Shown here piece after piece: positions 1-5,832 of a DNA stretch of 6,481 bases (position 1 is the stretch's first letter; each line of letters opens with the position of its first letter). The DNA is taken from positions 1-6,481 of the forward strand of contig AXYY01000004.1 in NCBI GenBank assembly GCA_000485475.1, read 5' to 3'. Position numbers and translations under genes: made by a program. The notes under the pieces were generated by a model. The model was not told the DNA's origin, did no database searches, and was given only the letters and a program-made list of their open reading frames with translations. This DNA comes from Candidatus Ancillula trichonymphae ImTpAt. Its GTDB lineage: Bacteria; Actinomycetota; Actinomycetes; Actinomycetales; Bifidobacteriaceae.

Positions 1-1385
1 CCAAAAAAAAAGAAGCCAGAGGGATGTTGTTCATCGTAAAAACGTACGTAGAACGAGTTTGTGCCCCTTGTCCAAGTGCATTTTGCCAAAACATATTGTT
101 AGTATAGTCTAAATGCATATTTTGGCGCTACTAATTCAGTTGTTGCTGCTAATCCAATCGAAGAGACGAACAATTCACCAAGAGAAAACGTGGTAATTGG
201 AATTATGAGCATGAACAGATTTACCTTTTCGGTGTCTGAAACTTGCGAAAATGCAATGGTTGGAATTACGAATGAAATACAGGTTAAGAAAAGTCCAAAG
301 GTCATCTTCACTATAATTGAAGGCTGTCTCGTAGTTTTGTCCAGACCGCTGCCAAAATGGGTGCTCCAATAATTATTACGAACGCGTTGAGACTGACTGG
401 GTACTACGACTCTGAGAACGTGAACGGCCCAATTCTATTGTTGTTTGCCCTGCTTCTGCAAGTTCAATGACTGTAGTTCTTCTATTGCCCAAAAAAAGCG
501 GTCGCAAGGAGGAAGATTGCGATATATGAAGTAGTTTTCCTCTTCTGGTCCTTCGTCAGTTCCTTATCCTTTAACATCGTCACAAACAAGAATACCACAA
601 TGACTAGTGCAAAATTACAGGTGTTATAATTGAGAACCCCTCAAGCGTTAAAGCATTTGCTGCAGACAGGACCCGCAGCTAGCACGGCAATTACCACAGC
701 AAGTCCAGCACAAAATGTGAAGATGCGTTTGCGCTCAGCAGGTAGAATTGGTGACGGTGGTGTAGATTTTGTAAGAGTGTAGAACACAATTAGACCAGCA
801 ATCATAAATACAGCTGGAATTACGAATGCGACATGAAATCCTGAGAATTTCTGAACTCCACCCACAATTATAGGTGAAGAGAATGAACCCAAGTTGATTG
901 CAAGCACGAATATATTAAAACCTGCCGCACGACGCCTGTCATTTTTTCCATACAAATAAGTCTCCAACCATTGAAGAAACGTTCGGTTTTAGTAATCCTG
1001 TACCAATAGAAATGAAAACAAGAGCGATGAATAATAATCCCACAGCCCCAGAAAACGGTAGCCCTAAATTATATGCCCGACCGCGATAACTGAACCGCCA
1101 AGTAGAACTGAATAATATTTGCCAATTATGCGGTCAACAATCCAACCACCCAGAATTAACGCCATATACACGGAAGAGCTGAATAGACTCATAATGTAAA
1201 GTGCATGTTGTTTGGATATGCCCAATCCACCATCACTAACGGCTTTATATATATATATATAATACCAAATCGCCTTCATACCATAATACGAAAAAGCGTT
1301 CGCAGAATTTTGTTGAGAATAAATTCAACAAGCCAATGGGATGACCCAAGAATGTTTTTTGTTTAACTGCATTATTATTTTCCAT
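1..1385 (-). pseudogene. dtpT: Degraded POT-family (proton-dependent di-/tripeptide) transporter, 3' end outside window
   Basis: An intact gene would encode an inner-membrane proton/peptide symporter of the POT (PTR2) family. Joining the minus-strand frames recovers the family in order. The start is ATG at 1385-1383, followed by HPIGLLNLFSTKFCERF, then FSYYGMKAIW (TM1), GGLGISK, LGGWIVDRIIG, a GTGLLKPNVSSMVGD stretch, YGKNDRRRAAGFNIFV, INLGSFSSPIIVG, a later WAIEE motif, ITTFSLGELFVSSIGLAATT and FWQNALGQGAQ. That covers roughly the first 460 of the usual 480-500 residues. The frame changes about ten times: at the A5 run 1291-1295 (one extra base), the A3 run 1066-1068 (one missing), 954-956 (extra), near 655-665, 611-614 (missing), the A7 run 491-497 (missing), near 475, between 421 and 388, near 327 and near 110. 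Several in-frame stops follow from these shifts. No single frame can make a working 12-14 helix protein. Neighbouring genes over more than 4 kb are intact, so genuine decay is likelier than poor sequence. The family assignment is firm; the substrate is inferred from the family. Confidence 0.88.
1246..1261. repeat. (TA)8 dinucleotide repeat inside the transporter remnant
   Basis: Eight uninterrupted TA units lie in the part of the dtpT remnant that encodes the first membrane helix, where they read YIYIY on the minus strand. Tracts of this kind can gain or lose units by slippage. In the present state the tract is itself in frame, and the nearby frameshift is in the A5 run at 1291-1295. Confidence 0.9.
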
Positions 1386-1392
1386 AAATGCT

Positions 1393-1401
1393 ATTATACC
1401 A
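1393..1401 (-). promoter_or_regulatory. Extended -10 promoter of the dtpT remnant, leaderless geometry
   Basis: The minus strand reads TGGTATAAT, a perfect -10 hexamer (1398-1393) with the upstream TG of an extended -10. Exactly seven bases separate the hexamer from ATG at 1385. No good -35 sits at 16-18 bp spacing; a TTAACA at 1426-1421 is 22 bp away, too far. No Shine-Dalgarno sequence fits before the ATG, so transcription probably starts at the A of the start codon. The promoter looks intact although the gene is broken. Confidence 0.75.
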
Positions 1402-1405
1402 TAAG

Positions 1406-1420
1406 TTTTCTTTAAGAAAA
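1406..1420. repeat. 15-bp AT-rich palindrome just upstream of the dtpT -10
   Basis: TTTTCTT and AAGAAAA form a perfect 7-bp inverted repeat around one central base. It ends about five bases upstream of the extended -10, where a -35 element or operator would lie. It could be a regulator site or chance symmetry in AT-rich DNA. The rest of the 1386-1530 spacer shows only a weak hairpin and A/T runs. Confidence 0.5.
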
Positions 1421-1530
1421 TGTTAACTGTCTCGGTCCTAATTGTTGCAGAGTGGTGAATTTATGGATTTTTTGCAGAAGTTATACAAAAAACACGCAGA
1501 TTTTCTGTAGTAGAACTATAGATTTTTGGT

Positions 1531-2673
1531 CTAGTGTACTAATGCTCTAGTCGGAATCAGGAGTGCAGCAAACATAGCTTCTAGAACCAGTTGTCCAGAC
1601 GCTCCGAGGTTGTTGTTAATGCGGTCACGCGCACACTCAACGCATTCGATTTTGAGCGCAGTTTCAGTAATTGTCATGGATTTTGCATACACTACAAGTT
1701 TATCAATGAGGTGTAGATTTATTATCAGGTCGCTGTTCGCGCCAGCTTGTAGTAGTGAAATATCTCGGTACACCATCAAGATTTCTTGTAGCGAAACGTC
1801 CAGTAAATCACGCAGTTGTCGCTTCTCCTGTGACTTTTTCTCATCTTCTACCGCCTTGAAGTAGTGCTGCAGTTTTGCTGGAACAACTTCGTCCTCTTCT
1901 AGCCCCAAGTTCAGGTGCAGTTTGCGAATCTTCTGCTCGAATTCTTCATCTAGTAGTTGTTTGAAGAGATTCTCAGCGTTTTTGATGAGGATCTGCGCAG
2001 AATATACAGCATCTGAAACGTAGTTGACGCTAAGTGCTAGTTCAGAATTACTCAGGCGCTGTTCGTACAGCTCGCTGTTTAGTGCAAGTTTTCGCGCAAT
2101 TCCGATGTGTCCATTACTCAAGCGCGCAACCTCAGCAGCCTTTTTATTGTCAACACCCTCACTGACTAGAAGTTTTTCAATTGAGCCAGTTCGTGCGAGT
2201 CGCAGATTAACAACGCGCGCTCTTGAGGAGATGGTTGGCAAAACATCATGCGTCGTTGGTGCGCATAATATCCAAATCATGTATTCTTCAGGTTCCTCGA
2301 TCGACTTCAACAACGCATTTTGTGCCTCTGTTGTCATCCTATCTGCGTCCTTTATTATGAAGATCTTGCGGTTACCTAGAGTTGGAAAAATTGCGGCTTT
2401 TGCGATCATACTACGCACAGCATCAATTTTAATCGTCAATCCAGAGGCGCCTAAGACCTCAACATCTGGATGCGCATTGCTCTCCACAAGAGTTCTCGCG
2501 TTCGAGATGCTTTTGAGCAGAATTCTAACTGCAAATTCAAGTGCAAGAGTTGAGCGCCCGGAGCCAGGAGGTCCGGCAAATAACCAGGTATTAGTCATCT
2601 TTGAGGTGCTATTTAGTGCGACACTTAACTGCTCAATTGCGTCATCTTGATCAATAACTTTAATCCAGGACAT
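1531..2673 (-). CDS. holB: DNA polymerase III subunit delta-prime (clamp-loader subunit)
   Basis: Predicted 380-residue cytoplasmic protein, the delta-prime subunit of the clamp loader that places the beta sliding clamp on DNA. The AAA+ core is visible: a P-loop GPPGSGRST at 34-42 with Arg where the catalytic Lys would be, HPDVEVL at 68-74, a Walker B-like IKDADRM at 107-113, NALLKSIEEP at 119-128, and SRAR at 150-153 in the place of the usual SRC arginine-finger motif. The Arg P-loop agrees with delta-prime acting as a stator that does not hydrolyse ATP. The zinc module that normally lies between the first helix and HPD (four Cys) is absent: residues 50-67 contain no Cys. The C-terminal helical part contains the VYRD segment typical of actinobacterial homologues. 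The open frame extends 19 codons further upstream, but ATG at 2673 is chosen because a strong GAGGTGG lies six bases before it and the protein then begins at the conserved start. It overlaps the end of tmk by 14 nt and is the last gene of the operon. Confidence 0.9.
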   Translation of the reverse strand: MSWIKVIDQDDAIEQLSVALNSTSKMTNTWLFAGPPGSGRSTLALEFAVRILLKSISNARTLVESNAHPDVEVLGASGLTIKIDAVRSMIAKAAIFPTLGNRKIFIIKDADRMTTEAQNALLKSIEEPEEYMIWILCAPTTHDVLPTISSRARVVNLRLARTGSIEKLLVSEGVDNKKAAEVARLSNGHIGIARKLALNSELYEQRLSNSELALSVNYVSDAVYSAQILIKNAENLFKQLLDEEFEQKIRKLHLNLGLEEDEVVPAKLQHYFKAVEDEKKSQEKRQLRDLLDVSLQEILMVYRDISLLQAGANSDLIINLHLIDKLVVYAKSMTITETALKIECVECARDRINNNLGASGQLVLEAMFAALLIPTRALVH

Positions 2674-3274
2674 TAAGAACCACCTCGTAAATCTTGCGTG
2701 CCAAGTTATCTGCGGGTAAAGTTGCATCAAGTGTATAAATTCGCCTCTCCTTTTCTGTGAGTTTTAGGTAACCACTTCGTACTCGCTCGAAGAACTCGTT
2801 GTTCTCTTGCTCTAGTCGGTCAGCGTTCAGGGTTGAAAGGCGCCTGCGTGATTCAGCAACAGTAATGTCCAACAAGAAGGTCAAATCAGGAACTAGTCCA
2901 TCAGTTGCAAAGTGCATCATCTTGGCGATTTCAGGCTCACTGAATTTTCTACCGACGCACTGATACGCAACAGTTGAATCAATGTAGCGGTCTGAGATTA
3001 CTACGCAGCCACGAGCAAGTGCGGGTAGTACGATTTTGCTCACATTTTCTGCGCGATCTGCCAAATACAGCAACAGTTCTGCGCGCGCGTTGATCGCATC
3101 TCCGTGTAAAATTTCAGTTCGCAACTTTGCACCAAGTTCAGTTGCACCTGGCTCAAAAGTTCGTACAACTTCACGCCCTGGACATTTGGCATTCAACTGT
3201 TCAACTAAGTGCTCTATTTGTGTGGATTTTCCAGACTGGTCGATTCCCTCAAACGTGATGAAAACACCACTCAT
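2660..3274 (-). CDS. tmk: Thymidylate (dTMP) kinase
   Basis: Predicted 204-residue cytoplasmic enzyme that phosphorylates dTMP to dTDP with ATP, an essential step to dTTP; the length is normal for bacterial Tmk. Visible motifs are the P-loop EGIDQSGKST at 9-18, the EPG loop at 41-43, the DRY motif at 95-97 followed by DSTVAYQ at 99-105, and an Arg-rich LID (RRRLSTLNADRLE, 143-155) followed by FFERVRSGYL. Basic residues in the LID with no Arg in the P-loop match the bacterial type II arrangement. Two usually conserved spots differ: TREPGGT is TFEPGAT here, and AYQG is AYQC. The ATG overlaps the topA stop as ATGA (3274-3271), and GGAG lies six bases upstream, so translation is probably coupled to topA. 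The TAA stop at 2662-2660 lies inside the start of holB. Confidence 0.95.
   Translation of the reverse strand: MSGVFITFEGIDQSGKSTQIEHLVEQLNAKCPGREVVRTFEPGATELGAKLRTEILHGDAINARAELLLYLADRAENVSKIVLPALARGCVVISDRYIDSTVAYQCVGRKFSEPEIAKMMHFATDGLVPDLTFLLDITVAESRRRLSTLNADRLEQENNEFFERVRSGYLKLTEKERRIYTLDATLPADNLARKIYEVVLNVLD
2680..2686 (-). promoter_or_regulatory. Shine-Dalgarno sequence of holB
   Basis: GAGGTGG on the minus strand lies six bases upstream of ATG at 2673, inside the end of tmk. It decides the holB start in favour of this ATG over the ATG codons farther upstream at 2730 and 2727. Confidence 0.8.
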
Positions 3275-5742
3275 TTTCTTCTCCGCCGAGCGTAAATCTT
3301 CTCGTGTGAATACTCTCCAATCGCATCTTCAAGTGTAATTGTGAACATCCGCTCTTCTGCAGTTTCGGTATCAGTCTTCTTAATTGAACGGTAATCATAT
3401 TTTTTGGTACTTGGATCCTTTTTCATCAAGTATGGTCCGAAACGACCGTTGTTTACAACAATCTTCTCATTATCTGGCGGATTTATGCCAAGTTCACGCG
3501 GAATTTTGAACGCCTTAAGTGCATCTTCAAGTGTAATCGAATCCAGACTCATGTAGGACAGCAGGGAGGCTGTTTTTGTTTTCACCTTATTACGACCAGT
3601 GGTTGGTGCGTCATCTGGAAGAATTTCCGTAAAATACGGGCCATATCTACCACTTAGTGCCACAACCGTGTAACCAGTTTCTGGATTTACGCCGAGAGTT
3701 CTACCTGAATTCTGAACGCCAACGTCGATCTCGACTTGCTCTTTAGCGACCTGCTCAGTTAGTTCATCTGGTGCAAGTTCCTCTGGAATGTAACCGCGTG
3801 GAAAGCGACCCCGTTCATCAGGTTTTCCATGCAAATCTTCAACAAATGCGCCATATGGAGTAATTCGGACTTGATACTGCCCACTTGAACCGATTGGAAA
3901 AACATCATCTGAGGATTTTGCAGCAACCATTTCTTTAAGTGCGTCCGTGTCTCTTTCTAGCCCTTGTTGATTCTTGCCATCACCAAACCAGTAGTTTTGC
4001 AACCACTTCGTGCGTTCATTCTCACCAAGCGCAATCTTGTCAAGATCCTTTTCCATATGTGCTGTAAAATCGTAGTCCACATACTTTTCAAGTACCTTTT
4101 CAAGGACCCGGTTCACGCCAAATGCGAGCCAAGTTGGAACTAGTGCTTGTCCTCGTTTCTGCACATATTTGCGGTCCTGAATCGTCTGGATAGTAGACGC
4201 ATAAGTTGATGGTCTTCCAATTCCTAGTTCCTCCATTTTTCTTACTAGCGACGCCTCTGTGTAACGAGCTGGAGGTTTAGTTTTGTGCGCAAGTGGAGTT
4301 ATCGCCTTCGCTTTTAGTTGTTGATTATCTTCAAGTTTTGGCAGACGAACCTCTTTAGAATCAGCAGTTTCTGACTCATCGTAATCGTCATCTAGTGCAG
4401 CCAAAAATCCCTTGTTTTCAATAATTGTACCACTCGCAGAAAACATCGCAGTTTGTTTATCATCTGCAACTTTCACAGTTGTCGTCCAGCCAGTTACAGA
4501 AACCATCTGTGATGTTAATGTGCGCTTATAAATCAGGTCGTAGAGTTTAAGCTGCGACGGATCCAATACAGTCCTGAGTTCATTCGGCGCTGCAAACGGA
4601 ACAGTAGGACGAATCGCCTCATGAGCTTCTTGTGCATCATCACTAATTGCGCAATATATCTTGGGCTGAAGAAGAACTGAATCTTTACCATACAGGGCAC
4701 CTGCACATTCTCGCGCAGCATCAAGAGCCTCCTTGGAGAGCACTGGTGAATCAGTTCGCATGTATGTAATATAACCGTTCTCATACAGGTACTGAGCAGT
4801 TCGCATAACACTTGCTGATGACATTTTGAGCCTGTTAACGCCCTCTTGTTGTAGTGATGACGTTGTGAATGGCGCCTTTGGAGACCTCGTGTATGGCTTC
4901 TTGATCATTTCAACAACCTTGAAACTTGCATTAGAACAAAACTGGACAATTTCCTTAGATGTGGGTTCGTTAATTACTAGAACATTGCTCTTTTGTGCGG
5001 CAGTTGTCAAGTGCCCCTTATTGGTAAAGTCCTTTGAAACTGCAACTTTTGAGCTGTTATAATGCGTCAACTTCGTCAAAAAATCGCCAGATTCGTCAAG
5101 TGTAGAAAACTTCGCGGAGATGTCCCAGTAATCAGACTCCACAAATGCGATGCGTTCAAGTTCTCTGTGAACAATTATGCGCGTTGTTGCTGATTGAACT
5201 CTTCCCGCAGAAAGTCCAGTACCGAATTTACGCCACAAGTACGGTGAGACCTGAAATCCGAACAGGCGATCTTGAATGCGTCTGGTTTCTTGTGCGTCAA
5301 CCAGATTGAGATTGATATCTCTTGTGTTCTTAATGGACTTGATTATTGCATCTTTGGTTATCTCATGGAACACCATGCGTTTTACAGGTACTTTAGGAGC
5401 AAGAACTTTATACAAGTGCCATGCGATTGCTTCACCTTCACGGTCTTCGTCGGTTGCGAGCAGAAGTTCATCTGCATCTTTTAGAAGTGCCTTAAGTTGT
5501 GCAACAATTTTCTTCTTGTCCGAGTAGACAGCGTAGTGCGGTTCAAATCCAGCTTCAATGTTGACAGCAAATCTCTTGAACGCGCCATTATCTTGCTCTT
5601 TAATTTTAGCAGGTAACTTTGAAGGAACAGGGATGTCCCTAACATGTCCAACACTTGCTTGTACAACAAAATCGCTCCCCAGAAAGCTGCTGATTTTTCT
5701 CGCCTTTGCAGGAGATTCAACTATAACCAATTTCTTACTCAC
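3271..5742 (-). CDS. topA: DNA topoisomerase I (type IA)
   Basis: Predicted 823-residue type IA topoisomerase that relaxes negatively supercoiled DNA through a transient 5'-phosphotyrosine break. Residues are numbered from GTG 5742. The TOPRIM domain starts at LVIVESPAKA, with catalytic Glu 9 and the acidic triad in TDEDREGE (Asp 98, Asp 100, Glu 102). Further core motifs are DAQETRRIQDRLFG, LSAGRVQS, the active-site Tyr 327 in GYITYMRTDS, QEAHEAIRP, and GIGRPSTYASTIQTIQDR. The C-terminal DNA-binding part contains repeats with TPYGAFVED, GRYGPYF and GRFGPYL, two ITLEDA segments, and a basic RRRRK tail. There are no tetracysteine zinc fingers, as in actinobacterial enzymes, but the protein is shorter than many of those (often above 900 residues), apparently by a terminal repeat. 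GTG 5742 is chosen over upstream ATG codons at 5775 and 5751 because the latter lie in or upstream of the -10 element, so they would not be transcribed. First gene of the topA-tmk-holB operon. Confidence 0.95.
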   Translation of the reverse strand: MSKKLVIVESPAKARKISSFLGSDFVVQASVGHVRDIPVPSKLPAKIKEQDNGAFKRFAVNIEAGFEPHYAVYSDKKKIVAQLKALLKDADELLLATDEDREGEAIAWHLYKVLAPKVPVKRMVFHEITKDAIIKSIKNTRDINLNLVDAQETRRIQDRLFGFQVSPYLWRKFGTGLSAGRVQSATTRIIVHRELERIAFVESDYWDISAKFSTLDESGDFLTKLTHYNSSKVAVSKDFTNKGHLTTAAQKSNVLVINEPTSKEIVQFCSNASFKVVEMIKKPYTRSPKAPFTTSSLQQEGVNRLKMSSASVMRTAQYLYENGYITYMRTDSPVLSKEALDAARECAGALYGKDSVLLQPKIYCAISDDAQEAHEAIRPTVPFAAPNELRTVLDPSQLKLYDLIYKRTLTSQMVSVTGWTTTVKVADDKQTAMFSASGTIIENKGFLAALDDDYDESETADSKEVRLPKLEDNQQLKAKAITPLAHKTKPPARYTEASLVRKMEELGIGRPSTYASTIQTIQDRKYVQKRGQALVPTWLAFGVNRVLEKVLEKYVDYDFTAHMEKDLDKIALGENERTKWLQNYWFGDGKNQQGLERDTDALKEMVAAKSSDDVFPIGSSGQYQVRITPYGAFVEDLHGKPDERGRFPRGYIPEELAPDELTEQVAKEQVEIDVGVQNSGRTLGVNPETGYTVVALSGRYGPYFTEILPDDAPTTGRNKVKTKTASLLSYMSLDSITLEDALKAFKIPRELGINPPDNEKIVVNNGRFGPYLMKKDPSTKKYDYRSIKKTDTETAEERMFTITLEDAIGEYSHEKIYARRRRK
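3281..3284 (-). promoter_or_regulatory. Shine-Dalgarno sequence of tmk
   Basis: GGAG on the minus strand is six bases before the tmk ATG, within the last codons of topA (the Arg/Lys-rich tail). Together with the ATGA overlap it suggests translational coupling of topA and tmk. Confidence 0.65.
3323..3537 (-). repeat. Pair of identical 17-nt direct repeats in the topA 3' end
   Basis: The plus-strand sequence GCATCTTCAAGTGTAAT occurs at 3323-3339 and again at 3521-3537. The spacing is 198 nt, which is exactly 66 codons. Each copy encodes ITLEDA in the repeated C-terminal domain of TopA. Identity extends to third codon positions. Confidence 0.9.
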
Positions 5743-5749
5743 GACCCGC

Positions 5750-5758
5750 ATTATATCA
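5750..5758 (-). promoter_or_regulatory. Extended -10 promoter of the topA-tmk-holB operon, leaderless geometry
   Basis: The minus strand reads TGATATAAT: a perfect -10 hexamer (5755-5750) with the extended -10 TG. Seven bases follow and then GTG at 5742. A TTGACT at 5775-5770 resembles a -35 box but is only 14 bp from the hexamer, so the extended -10 probably carries recognition. There is no Shine-Dalgarno sequence. The likely first transcribed base is the G of GTG, giving a leaderless mRNA. Confidence 0.8.
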
Positions 5759-5796
5759 TACTTTTCTAAAGTCAACTGTGAACTACAAGCCCGAAA

Positions 5797-5825
5797 TTAT
5801 CAGCATACTGCGGGTGTGATATAAT
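5797..5825 (+). promoter_or_regulatory. Promoter of the moxR-family gene, extended -10 with leaderless geometry
   Basis: TGATATAAT at 5817-5825 is a perfect extended -10. TTATCA at 5797-5802 is a four-of-six match to the -35 consensus at the ideal 17-bp spacing. Seven bases follow the hexamer before ATG at 5833, with no Shine-Dalgarno sequence. It is divergent from, and close to, the topA promoter. Confidence 0.78.
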
Positions 5826-5832
5826 AGTAGAC

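Noticed and set aside
175..369. A 64-codon minus-strand open frame in the transporter region
   Set aside because: Its translation does not resemble POT proteins. The frame that gives KMTFGLF and GELFVSSIGLAATT over the same DNA does, so this one is only an out-of-frame reading of the remnant.
1..1385. Programmed frameshifting or phase variation as the reason for the broken transporter
   Set aside because: About ten separate shifts in both directions are far too many for a recoding or switching mechanism. Gene decay is the simpler reading.
1487..1507. Rho-independent terminator after holB
   Set aside because: The minus strand has CAGA-AAA-TCTG followed four bases later by six T, but a 4-bp stem is too weak. 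A second inverted repeat (1468-1474 with 1486-1492) is nearly all A/T. Neither is convincing, so read-through toward the transporter remnant is possible.
2024..2650. A 208-codon open frame on the plus strand
   Set aside because: It lies antisense within holB, has no recognisable domain and a Ser/Arg/Ala-rich composition typical of an antisense shadow. The minus-strand frame has clear AAA+ motifs.
3036..3338. A 100-codon plus-strand open frame across the topA-tmk junction
   Set aside because: It is antisense to two well-supported overlapping genes and shows no family motif or ribosome binding site.
5743..5775. Upstream ATG starts for topA at 5775 and 5751
   Set aside because: The ATG at 5751 overlaps the -10 hexamer and the one at 5775 is upstream of the promoter, so neither would be in the mRNA. 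The family-conserved sequence begins just after GTG 5742.
5770..5775. TTGACT as the -35 box of topA
   Set aside because: It is 14 bp from the -10 hexamer, too short for normal sigma-70-type spacing. The extended -10 is the better explanation, although a minor contribution cannot be excluded.
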